Of a stretch of DNA of 64,000 nucleotides, positions 36,554 through 45,343 are shown in pieces (the stretch's first letter is position 1; each line of letters opens with the position of its first letter). A program made the translations under genes and the position numbers. Origin of the DNA: Streptomyces bacillaris (GTDB lineage: Bacteria > Actinomycetota > Actinomycetes > Streptomycetales > Streptomycetaceae); assembly GCF_003268675.1 (NCBI RefSeq), contig NZ_CP029378.1:186001-250000 (forward strand). The letters are read 5' to 3'. Under the pieces are notes generated by a model. The model saw only the letters and a list, made by a program, of their open reading frames with translations. It was not told the origin of the DNA and made no database searches.

Positions 36554-37218
36554 GCAGGCGGCGGTCGCCCTCGGCGCGCCGGACCGTCGACGCGCTGGTG
36601 GCGGAGTGCGGGCAGACGTACGCGGAGGAGGCGGGCATCCGGCTCAAGGACACCCCGCAGCCCCTCTACCAGCTCCTGGTGCTGAGCCTGCTGCTCTCCG
36701 CCCGTATCCGCGCCTCGGTCGCCGTGGCGGCCGCCCGCGCCCTGTACGGCCATGGCCTGCGCACCCCGCGCCGGATGGTGGACGCCACCCGGCAGCAGCG
36801 GGTGGACGCGCTGGGCGAGGGCCACTACCGGCGTTACGACGAGCGCACCGCCACCCAGCTCGGGGAGGGCGCCCAGCTCCTCCTGGACACCTGGCGGGGC
36901 GATCTGCGCCGGTTGCGCGCGGAGGCCGACGGCGACCGGGACCGGCTGATGGAAGGGCTCCGGCGGGTGCCGGGCATCGGGCCGGCGGGCGCCGACATCT
37001 TCGTACGGGAAGTGCAGTCCCTCTGGCCGGAGACCGGCCCCTGGGTGGGGGCGAAGGGGTTGCAGGGTGCCGAGCGGCTGGGCCTGCCCACCTCACCCGG
37101 CGGGCTGGCCCGGGCGGCGCGCGGACACGACGGTGCGACAGTCGCGGCCGCGCTCGTCCGGGCGGCGCTGGACAAGGACATCGTGGCCCGGGTCGCTGAG
37201 CGGGCCCGTACACGCTGA
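36550..37218 (+). CDS. HhH-GPD endonuclease III-like protein
   Basis: 222 residues. Helix-hairpin-helix LRRVPGIGPAGADIFVREVQ (~136-155) followed by a helix-rich GPD-like region; the early LYQLLVLSLLLSARIRASVA corresponds to the first helices of endonuclease III. The catalytic Lys of EndoIII after the hairpin is not evident and there is no C-terminal [4Fe-4S] cluster, so it may be a monofunctional glycosylase or DNA-binding homologue. Coupled to the small membrane protein upstream. Confidence 0.8.
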   Translation: MSRRRSPSARRTVDALVAECGQTYAEEAGIRLKDTPQPLYQLLVLSLLLSARIRASVAVAAARALYGHGLRTPRRMVDATRQQRVDALGEGHYRRYDERTATQLGEGAQLLLDTWRGDLRRLRAEADGDRDRLMEGLRRVPGIGPAGADIFVREVQSLWPETGPWVGAKGLQGAERLGLPTSPGGLARAARGHDGATVAAALVRAALDKDIVARVAERARTR

Positions 37219-37236
37219 GGGATCAGGAAGACGCCG

Positions 37237-37276
37237 GAGGCGCCCGGACCGTACGTGACGACGGTCCGGGCGCCTC
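37237..37276. terminator. Bidirectional terminator hairpin
   Basis: Sixteen-base perfect arms (37237-37252 and 37261-37276) with an eight-base loop, between the convergent HhH and small charged protein genes. Confidence 0.85.
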
Positions 37277-37281
37277 TCCGC

Positions 37282-37461
37282 TCAGCTGTCGGAGGAATCC
37301 CGCAGGGCGCGGGCCCGCTCCTCCTCGCGGCGGGCCGCGTCCTGCTCGCGTCGGCCCTCGGCCTTCATCCGCTCGTCGCCGAGGGCGATGCCGTCCGACT
37401 CCTTCTTCATGCCTTTCAGCCGGCGCGCCTTGGCGCGGGCTATCTCGCCGCTCCTGCCCAC
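37282..37461 (-). CDS. Small charged coiled-coil protein
   Basis: 59 residues from GTG 37461: VGRSGEIARAKARRLKG followed by MKKESDGIALGDERMKAEGRREQDAARREEE, ending ALRDSSDS. GGAGG lies eight bases ahead of the GTG and a terminator stands at its end. The whole protein should be a charged helix. No family recognised; it is like the other small charged helical proteins in the window (34663-34854). Confidence 0.65.
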   Translation of the reverse strand: MGRSGEIARAKARRLKGMKKESDGIALGDERMKAEGRREQDAARREEERARALRDSSDS

Positions 37462-37595
37462 AGCTGCCTCCGTACCGCGAGGAGAATTCGTGCCTCTCCC
37501 TCTCCACTATGCCTACGCATACGGCGGAACGCAGGAACCCCCGGTCAAGGGCTCACGGGCAGCGGCCAGGGCTCACGCACAGCGGCCACGGGCCG

Positions 37596-37976
37596 CTAGA
37601 GCACCGGACCACCGTCCTCGTCCTCGGGCCCGCCGGCCTCCACCCGCAGCGCCAGGTCCTGGAGGACGTCGGCCGAGGAGACGTCCGTCTGCCCCGAGTC
37701 GTGCACCTGCGCCAGCATCGTGAAGGCGAGGGTGAAGGCGCTCACCAGCTGCTCGACGGCGCCGCCGACCTCCCGCCCGACCACGGTCACCACCTCCTCG
37801 ACGGAGAAGTCGTCGGGGATGGCGATGTGGGGCATCGTCTCGTTCAGCAGGGCGGTGACGGCGCCCGCCCCCGCGTCCAGGTCTTCCCGTTCGAGGTCCG
37901 CCTCCAGCAGGCGCTGCATTTCGCGCGCCTCTGTGAGGATGCCGATCACGCGCTTCACGACTTCCCGTTGCTCCAT
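37596..37976 (-). CDS. Small helical protein, unrecognised
   Basis: 126 residues from ATG 37976 (MEQREVVKRVIGILTEAREMQRLL). It is acidic and helical, with a central segment VGREVGGAVEQLVSAFTLAFTMLAQVHDSG that could be an amphipathic helix, and an acidic tail (GGPEDEDGGPVL). No signal peptide. I do not recognise it; the preceding gene upstream is the broken propeller gene. Confidence 0.6.
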   Translation of the reverse strand: MEQREVVKRVIGILTEAREMQRLLEADLEREDLDAGAGAVTALLNETMPHIAIPDDFSVEEVVTVVGREVGGAVEQLVSAFTLAFTMLAQVHDSGQTDVSSADVLQDLALRVEAGGPEDEDGGPVL

Positions 37977-38033
37977 GGCCGCGAGCATAGGGCGTGCGGA
38001 CCGGTGACCACGTCCGATCAGCACGCCCGTGGC

Positions 38034-39344
38034 TCAGGCGGTGTCGCGTACGGCGACGATGCCGTTGAAGACGCCGACGTACGCCGTTCCGTCCGGGCCG
38101 ATGGTGATGGGCGCCCAGTTGTTGTCGTACGCGGGCCCGGGTGCCGGTCAGTTTCCGCCAGCGGCGCTCGCCGGTACGGAAGTCGACGGCGGTGAGGTAC
38201 CAGGCGTCGATACCGGGGGCGTTGGGCTCCTTCTCGTAGAAGTAGAGCAGCCCGTTGGCGGTGGAGAGCTTGGGCACGGTGGAGGGAGAGCGGACGGCGC
38301 TCTCCCACACGGTGTCGCAGCCGCTGCCGTCGGGCCGTACGTCGATGCGGGTGACACCGCCGACGACGCTGCGGCCCAGCAGGAGCGAGGTGGGGTTCTC
38401 GTAGCCGTAGTTGTTCTCGACGACGAGGCTGTTGCCCCAGCTGATCAGGGAGTTGTCGGTGGTGGAGCGGCCGGAGCCGAAGACCGGGACCGAGCAGACC
38501 AGACGGCGGTCGGCGGGGGCGTCGGCGCCCCGGCGGAGGACGAGGACGTTCATCCGGTCGTCCGCGTTGTCGGTGATCGCCACGTACTCCTCGTCCGTGC
38601 CGAAGAGGTCCGGTGTCGTCCCCGAGCCCTGGTTGACCGAGCCGGGCTTGGTGCCGGTGCCCCGGTCGTAGGTCTGGCGCCACTGGATGCGCGGGATTCC
38701 GTCGGGGTCGGCCGTGAGGCTGTACGGGGCGTGGTCGGAGACGATGGAGACGCCGTCCCGGGCCACGGAGAAGGAGTTCTGGATCTCCTCACCGGCCAGC
38801 CGGACGGAAGTCGGGCATCACGGAGGTGACGGGGTCGCAGGTGCCGCTGGGGAAGAGGTTGGTCCAGCTCACGCAGTCGTGCGGGACGTGCTCGGTGAGG
38901 TCCCAGTCGTCCTCGACGACGAAGTCCCAGCGCGCGTCCGGGTTCTGTCGGTGGGCGATGCGCAGGACGTGCCGGGGGGAGTCGGCGAGGACCACCCGGT
39001 CCTGGTCGTCCAGGTAGAAGTAGGCGCCGCCCGAGGTGTTCTTGAAGATCTTCGAGAAGTCGAGGCGGGTGATCGCCTCGACCGTCGACGAGCGCTGCGG
39101 CAGCTTGTACTCGGCGAGCGTGTCGAGCGTGCGCGGGTCGAGCAGCTTGAGCAGAAACCCGGTGGAGGTCCCGCAGACCGTGAGCAGCCGCCCGGCCGTG
39201 TCGAAGGTGGCGGGGGCGCACTCGCCGCCGACGGGGGCGATCCTCTCGCTGACCACCTCGGGGCTCCGGCCCAAGCGTGACGGAGGCGACGGCGAGCGTC
39301 AGGGCCAGGGCGCGGGTGAGCGCACGGCGGTACGGCGGGGGCAT
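38034..39344 (-). pseudogene. Secreted beta-propeller protein with three +1 frameshifts
   Basis: Read across three frame changes this is ~435 residues: a signal peptide (MPPPYRRALTRALALTLAVASVTLG), then a propeller with strands such as GRLLTVCGTSTGFLLKLLDP, WDFVVEDDWDLTEHV, TPDLFGTDEEYVAITDN and ending GTAYVGVFNGIVAVRDTA. Extra single bases lie in short G/C runs at ~39268-39272, ~38800-38812 and 38139-38141; removing all three gives 436 whole codons. All segments are otherwise open and conserved-looking. Either a decayed gene or a patch of poor sequence. Confidence 0.8.
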
Positions 39345-39530
39345 CGGGCTTCTCGGTTACGGACGGGGGTCGCGCCGCCGCCCGGCGTTAGGGCGCACCG
39401 CTTGAAGTGTCCATGGAAGGCAGAGAGTTTCGCGGAGCCGGCACACCGCCGCAACACCACGCCACGCGCGGCAACGGCCCGCAACACACGGGGCGACGCC
39501 CCGACGGACGCTCCGGGCCCCGGGGGGGGC

Positions 39531-40274
39531 TCAGCGCGTCGGGGGCTTCCGGTGGCCGCGGTTCTCCACCATCGCCCGGCGGATCCGGGCCGCCGCCGCA
39601 CGCGCGTGGTCCGGGTCGGCGGTGTGGCCCGCGACCGAGGTGACGAACCGGTGCAGCGGCTGCCGGCAGCGGGTGCACGGGGCGTCGGTGGTGGTGAGGT
39701 GGCCGTCCTCGCACTCCGGGTCGGAGCAGGAGCCGGGCATCAGCAGCCGCTCGGCGATCTCCTGGGCGCTCCAGCGGCGGCGGCCGTCCTCGTCGCGCTC
39801 GTTGAGGGCGTGGGACCAGCGCAGGTTCCACCGGCGTTCGATGCGCTCACGCAGGAGACCGGCGGTGCGCTTGCGCTCCAGCTCCTGGTGGATCAGCTCG
39901 TGGACGGTGCTCGGGATCCGGCCGCCGAGGGCCTGGACGAGCTGGTGCGGCAGGGCCTGGAGGACATAGCCGCGCGGGTTGCTCTTGGCGCTCTCCCGCC
40001 AGCGGTCGCAGCCGCAGCTGCCGTCGGGGCGCCTGGGGGCGTTGCAGCGGCCGCAGAGGCCGCGGCACTCGGCGCAGAGCCCGCCGTCGAGCCCGTCCAG
40101 ATGGGGCGCGGGCGCCCGGCCGCACGCCTGGCAGCAGGCGGCACACGGCCCGCAGAGCCGCTCGTTGCCCGCCTGGGTGGTCCAGACGCGCATCTGGCAC
40201 CGGCAGCAGAGGACGGTGTTGCAGTGCTCGTGGTGGGCGGCGCCCGAGTGCCGGCCGGGGGACGGAAAGGACAT
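39531..40274 (-). CDS. Cysteine-rich zinc-ribbon-like protein
   Basis: 247 residues. The N-terminal 90 residues carry a dense run of CxxC pairs (CCRCQMR, CGPCAACCQACG, CAECRGLCGRC, CGCDR) likely to bind several zinc ions. A central helical domain (~105-180, LPHQLVQALGGRIPSTVHELIHQELERKRTAGL) is followed by another Cys pair set (CSDPECEDGH, CTRCRQPLH). Cytoplasmic. A zinc-dependent nucleic-acid-binding or scaffold role is possible; no family recognised. Confidence 0.7.
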   Translation of the reverse strand: MSFPSPGRHSGAAHHEHCNTVLCCRCQMRVWTTQAGNERLCGPCAACCQACGRAPAPHLDGLDGGLCAECRGLCGRCNAPRRPDGSCGCDRWRESAKSNPRGYVLQALPHQLVQALGGRIPSTVHELIHQELERKRTAGLLRERIERRWNLRWSHALNERDEDGRRRWSAQEIAERLLMPGSCSDPECEDGHLTTTDAPCTRCRQPLHRFVTSVAGHTADPDHARAAAARIRRAMVENRGHRKPPTR

Positions 40275-40379
40275 CCGCCCATTGTGCTCGATCGCGGGGC
40301 GCCGTGCGGACGCCCCGGGGGTACGGGCCCGGGGACGTCCTCACGGCGCACCTGGGAGTACGGGCCCCGGGGCCGATCG

Positions 40380-40574
40380 TCAGGGGTGCAGGCCGCTGAC
40401 CAGGTTGGCGGTGGCACCGATCCCGTCGTGGATGGTCGGCGCCATGCTCGTACTGGCCAGCAGGAAGCCCAGCAGGGCGCAGACGATCGCGTGCGAGAGC
40501 TTCAGCCCGCCGTTGCGGAGGAAGATCACCGCCAGGATCGTCAGCAGCAGCACCAGTGAGATCGAAATGACCAC
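40380..40574 (-). CDS. Small two-span membrane protein
   Basis: 64 residues from GTG 40574: VVISISLVLLLTILAVIFLRNGGLKLSHAIVCALLGFLLASTSMAPTIHDG. Two helices (~2-19 and ~28-44) join through a basic loop. GGAGG lies seven bases ahead of the GTG. Unrecognised; it sits alone between the Cys-rich protein and the GDPD-like gene. Confidence 0.6.
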   Translation of the reverse strand: MVISISLVLLLTILAVIFLRNGGLKLSHAIVCALLGFLLASTSMAPTIHDGIGATANLVSGLHP

Positions 40575-40692
40575 GGCCAACCTCCTCCGCCGCGCCTGAT
40601 TTGCGGCATTCGGCCGCCAGTGTGGCGCAGCGGGGCGGCCGTTCGGCGCACTGGCGTGTCCGCCGAACGGGTACTCCCGCGCGGTGAGGGGG

Positions 40693-41610
40693 TTACGGAG
40701 TCAGGGCGGCGCCCGCACGGGCGCGGAGGAAGCGTTCGAGTCCGGCCAGGTCGTCGGTGTTGAGGTGGTCGACCCCGGCGGCCAGGAGTTCGCCCCAGAC
40801 GGCATCCCGGGCGGGTCCCGGCAGGTCGGGGGTGGCCCAGAAGCGGATGCGGCGGCCTTCGCGGTGGGCGGTGGCGACGAGCGCGCGGAGCCGGTCGCGC
40901 TCGGCCCGGGGGAAGGGCCCGACGCCGGACCAGCCGAAGGTCTGGGTCCAGTTGGCACTGATGAGCGGGGCGAAGGAGGCGGGGGCGGGCGTGCCGAGGT
41001 CGTCGAGGCGGCCGTCGTAGAACGCGAGGCGCGTGCGCTGGGACTCCATCGGCACACGGGCGGCGCGGTCGCCGGAGATGACGGCGGTGACGGCTCCGGG
41101 GCGGACGCGGCCGTGGTGGTAGCGGGTGAAGAGGGAGCCGTGGCGGGTGAGCTGCCGGTCGAGTTCCCGGTAGGCGGCGACGCCGTCGGCCTTGATGTCG
41201 ATGAGGAGTCGGAAGGGTGCGCGGTGGTGCGGGTACACGCTGCCGTGGCCGGCGCGGACGAGGGCGCGTAACGGTTCGAGGTAGAGCGCGGCGAGCGTGC
41301 GGCGCGGGTCGAGTCCGGCGGGCTCGTGCGCGACGAGCAGCTCACCGTCGACGAGGAAGATGTCCGCCTCGACGCTGGTGAACCCGTGCGCGAGGGCGTC
41401 GTGGAGGGGGCGGGGGTGGAGATAGTCGTTGTGCGCGTGGGCGTGCCGGAGGGGCCGGGTGCGTGGGCGGGGCCGGGACGGGCGCCCGACGGCGGCCGGG
41501 GACGCGGCGGCCACTCCGGCGGGAGCGGCGATCACCGCGGCGGCGGTGGCCAGCGTGACGGTGAGGGCGCGGCGGCGGGTCGGGGCGGGCAGGGCTGACG
41601 GGGCTTCCAT
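40693..41610 (-). CDS. Secreted GDPD/PI-PLC-like phosphodiesterase
   Basis: 305 residues. A Tat-like signal (PTRRRALTVTLATAAAVIAAPAGVAAA) is followed by a TIM-barrel phosphodiesterase: HAHNDYLHPRPLHDALAHG, VEADIFLVDGELLVAHE (acid and base residues), LLIDIKADG and a final strand RFWATPDLPG with GVDHLNTDDLAGLE. The family hydrolyses glycerophosphodiesters or phosphoinositides, probably to scavenge phosphate or glycerol outside the cell. ATG 41610 has GGGAG upstream. No PHO box seen. Confidence 0.82.
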   Translation of the reverse strand: MEAPSALPAPTRRRALTVTLATAAAVIAAPAGVAAASPAAVGRPSRPRPRTRPLRHAHAHNDYLHPRPLHDALAHGFTSVEADIFLVDGELLVAHEPAGLDPRRTLAALYLEPLRALVRAGHGSVYPHHRAPFRLLIDIKADGVAAYRELDRQLTRHGSLFTRYHHGRVRPGAVTAVISGDRAARVPMESQRTRLAFYDGRLDDLGTPAPASFAPLISANWTQTFGWSGVGPFPRAERDRLRALVATAHREGRRIRFWATPDLPGPARDAVWGELLAAGVDHLNTDDLAGLERFLRARAGAALTP

Positions 41611-41810
41611 GGCGGCTCCCTGGAGCGGTCGGCCGGGCGGAGGGCCCGGGACGGGCCGGACGCGACGAGTATGGGCCGGACGACCCGGATAGGTCAGGTA
41701 CCTGCCAAGTGTTGGCGTGATGGCCTCGGTCCCGTCGCCCGCCGTCCTCCCGGCTGCCGGAAGAGCCCGACCGCCGGAAGGCCCGACGGGTGAGAGGCCG
41801 TCAGGCCGTC

Positions 41811-41836
41811 GGGTGAGGGCCCGGCGGGCGGGCCCG

Positions 41837-41842
<6 letters not shown>
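41811..41842. terminator. Hairpin at the end of the nik-like operon
   Basis: Arms GGGTGA-GGGCCCG (41811-41823) and CGGGCCCGTCACCC (41829-41842) pair with a single bulge. It overlaps the stop codon of the last ABC gene. Confidence 0.5.
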
Positions 41843-42503
<661 letters not shown>

Positions 42504-42511
<8 letters not shown>

Positions 42512-43505
42512 CGGCGGCCTCCTTCACGAGGGAGTGCGTGCGGTCGGTCAGCCCGTGGTGACAGGCCAGTCCGCCGGTGAAGGCCGGGCGCTCGGTGGTG
42601 CAGCGGGCGTCCGCGCGGGCGCACCGGGCGGCGAAGGTGCAGCCGTCGGGGAGCGCGCCGAGTTCGGGCGGCATGCCGGGGATCGGCGCGAAGTCCCGTT
42701 CGGGCAGGGCGTCCAGCAGCCCCTTGGCGTACGGGTGGCGGGGGCCGGGCGCGCCGAAGAACGGCCCGGCGTCGGCGATCTCCACGATCCGGCCCGCGTA
42801 CATCACCGCGACCCGGTCCGCGATCCGCTCGGCCGCCGCCAGGTCGTGGGTGATGATCAGCAGCGCCCTGCCCTCGTCGGTGTGGCGGCGCAGCTCGTCC
42901 ACGGTCCGCTCGACGAGGTCCCGGTCCAGGCCCGTGGTGGGCTCGTCCGCCAGCAGCAGCGGGGCGTCCCCGATCAGGGCGAGGGCGGTGGCGGCGCGCT
43001 GGGCGAGACCGCCGGAGAGTTCGTGCGGGTAGCGGTCCAGGTGGCCGGCCGGGAACGAGGCCCGGGCGGCGGCCTTCTCGGCCGCCTCCCGCACGGCCGC
43101 GGCCCCCCGCACCCCGGTCAGCTCGCGGAGGGTCTCCTCCAGCTGGGCGCGGACGGTGCGCACGGGCGTGAGATGGGCGGCGGGGCTCTGCGGTACGAGG
43201 CCGATGCGCCGCCCCCGTACCGTACGGGCCAGCGTCCGCTCCCCCGCCGTCAGCAGGTCGGTCGCCCCGCCGAGCACCGCACTGCCGGTGGTCTGCGCGT
43301 TGGCCGGGAGCAGGCCGAGCAGCGCGGAGGCGAGCACGGACTTGCCGCAGCCGCTCTCTCCGACGAGGGCCAGGCACTCCCCCGGCGCGACGGAGAACCG
43401 GGCGTCGGTGACGGCCGCGATGTCCCGGCCGCCGCGCATCCGGAAGCGTACGGAGAGGTCCTGGACATCAAGGACGGCGGGACCCGGGGTGTGGTCGGCG
43501 GTCAC
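42504..43505 (-). CDS. nikD: ABC transporter ATP-binding protein, NikD-like
   Basis: 333 residues. Walker A (GESGCGKSVLASALLG), signature (ELSGGLAQRAATALAL) and Walker B (LLLADEPTTGLD) all present, followed by the C-terminal oligopeptide/nickel extension with a Cys set (FAARCARADARCTTERPAFTGGLACHH) that in this class can bind a [4Fe-4S] cluster. GTG 43505 overlaps the stop of the permease (GTGA). Pairs with NikE. Confidence 0.82.
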
Positions 43506-44362
43506 AGCATCAGCTCCGATTTCCGGCGCGGGTTGATCCGGTCCCGCCAGGCTCCGGCCAGCCCCGCCAGGGCGAGGGTCGGGATGATCAGGAAGAGACC
43601 GGGGAAGAGCGTCGGCCACCAGTCCCCCGCGAGCAGCGAACCGCGCGCGGACTGGACGAGGTTGCCCAGGCTGGCCTGGTGGGCCGGGAGGCCGAGACCG
43701 AGGAAGGAGAGCGCGGACTCGTGCCACATGGCGTGCGGGACCATGAGGACCGCCGCGAGCCCGGCCTGCGGGAGCACCCCGGGCAGCAGGTGGCGGACGA
43801 CGACCCGGCCCCGGGACGCGCCGCCGGAGACGGCCGCGTCGATGAAGGGGCGCGAGCGCAGCGAGAGCACCTCGGAGCGGACGATCCGGGCGGTGGAGAT
43901 CCAGTGGGTGAGGGCCACCGAGATGATCACCGGCCAGACGCCGGGCCGGAACATGGCGACGATGAAGATGCCGAGCAGCAGATGCGGGATCGAGGACAGG
44001 GTGTCGACGACCCGCATCACGATCCGGTCCGCCCAGCCGCCGAACGCCCCGGCGAGCGCGCCGATGGCCGTGCCGATGACGGTGGCGGTGAGGGCGGCGA
44101 CCAGGCCGACGAGCAGCGAGACGCGGAGCCCGTAGACACAGCGCAGCAGCAGGTCGCGGCCGACGTCGTCGGTGCCGAAGGGATGGGCCCAGGACGGCGG
44201 GTGGAGCTTGTTGGAGAGGTCGACGGCCTGCTCGTCGAGCTGGGCCAGCGGCGGCACGATCAGCACGGCGAGCGCGACGGCGACGACGATGGTCACGGAG
44301 GTGACCACCCGGACGCGGCGGGTGGTGCGGCCCGGCAGCGGGGCGAGTGCGGTCTCAGCCAT
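43502..44362 (-). CDS. nikC: ABC transporter permease, NikC-like
   Basis: 286 residues. An N-terminal helix precedes the BPD_transp_1 domain with five more helices; the EAA loop reads RSRPFIDAAVSGGASRGRVVVRHLLPGV. The HPFGTDDVGRDLL motif after the first helix is characteristic of DppC/NikC permeases. Overlaps NikB by eight bases and NikD by four, so the operon is tightly coupled. Confidence 0.85.
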   Translation of the reverse strand: MAETALAPLPGRTTRRVRVVTSVTIVVAVALAVLIVPPLAQLDEQAVDLSNKLHPPSWAHPFGTDDVGRDLLLRCVYGLRVSLLVGLVAALTATVIGTAIGALAGAFGGWADRIVMRVVDTLSSIPHLLLGIFIVAMFRPGVWPVIISVALTHWISTARIVRSEVLSLRSRPFIDAAVSGGASRGRVVVRHLLPGVLPQAGLAAVLMVPHAMWHESALSFLGLGLPAHQASLGNLVQSARGSLLAGDWWPTLFPGLFLIIPTLALAGLAGAWRDRINPRRKSELML

Positions 44363-45320
44363 CGAAGGCCACCCGGGGGTCGGCGAGCCCGTAGAGCAGG
44401 TCGGAGAGGAGGTTGCCGAGCAGGACGGCCGCGGTGGCGAGCACCGTGAGCGCGGCCAGCAGGGAGAAGTCCACCGAGGTGGCGGCCTCCACGGTGGCGG
44501 CGGCGATGCCGGGCCAGCTGAAGACGGTCTCGATGAGGAGCGCCCCGGTGATGAGTTCGGGGACGCGGGAGCCGATCAGGGTGAGCATCGGGAGCATCCC
44601 GGAGCGCAGGCCGTGGCCGAGGAGCACCGTGCGCTCGCTGAGTCCGCGGGCGCGCGCTCCGCGCACGGGGTCTTCCGCGAGGGCGTCTATGACCCCTTGG
44701 CGTACGTACAGGAAGAACCACGGCAGCTGGGAGATGCCGAGGACGGCCGCGGGCAGCACCAGGTGGGAGGCGACCTGGCCGAAGGTGACCACGTCGCTGC
44801 CCGCGTCGGTGAGCCCGCCGGCCGGGAGGACGCCCAGCTTCAGGGCGAAGAGCCAGATGGCGAGGAGGCCGAGCCAGAAGGCGGGGGCGGCTTCCAGGGT
44901 GTACGCGGCTGAGCTGACGGCCCGGTCGAGCCAGCCGCCGGGCCTGCGCGCGGCGAGGACGCCGAGCGCGGTGCCGAGGAGGATGGCGATGAGGAAGGCG
45001 GAGGTGGCGAGCAGGGCGGACCAGCCCATGCGTTCGACGATCACGTCGGCCACCGGCTGGCGCATCACGCTGGAGTCCCCCAGGTCGCCCTGGAGGGCCG
45101 AGGTCAGCCAGTTCCACCAGCGGGCGACGAGCGGCTGGTCCACACCGAGGTTGGCCCGGAGCTGGTCCAGGTTCTCCTGCGATGCGGTCAGCCCGGCGGT
45201 GCCCGCGTACGCCTTGACCTGGTCGAAGGGGGACGCGGCCGCGACGGCGAAGACGCCGAAGGTGACGGTGAGGAGGACCGGGACGGCGAACAGGGCCCGC
45301 CGTCCCGTCATCCGTGCCAT
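44355..45320 (-). CDS. nikB: ABC transporter permease, NikB-like
   Basis: 321 residues. Six helices in the DppB layout; the TAGLTASQENLDQLRANLGVDQPL loop follows helix 1, and the EAA loop reads DPVRGARARGLSERTVLLGHGLR. The ATG at 45320 begins MARMTGRRALFAVPV. It lies 23 bp after the binding-protein stop. Confidence 0.85.
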   Translation of the reverse strand: MARMTGRRALFAVPVLLTVTFGVFAVAAASPFDQVKAYAGTAGLTASQENLDQLRANLGVDQPLVARWWNWLTSALQGDLGDSSVMRQPVADVIVERMGWSALLATSAFLIAILLGTALGVLAARRPGGWLDRAVSSAAYTLEAAPAFWLGLLAIWLFALKLGVLPAGGLTDAGSDVVTFGQVASHLVLPAAVLGISQLPWFFLYVRQGVIDALAEDPVRGARARGLSERTVLLGHGLRSGMLPMLTLIGSRVPELITGALLIETVFSWPGIAAATVEAATSVDFSLLAALTVLATAAVLLGNLLSDLLYGLADPRVAFDG

Positions 45321-45343
45321 CGGCCCCCAGGGGAGGCGGGGCT

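Noticed and set aside
39522..39529. Eight-G tract
   Set aside because: Single homopolymer just before the Cys-rich gene's end; could be slippage-prone but no phase-variable design is visible.
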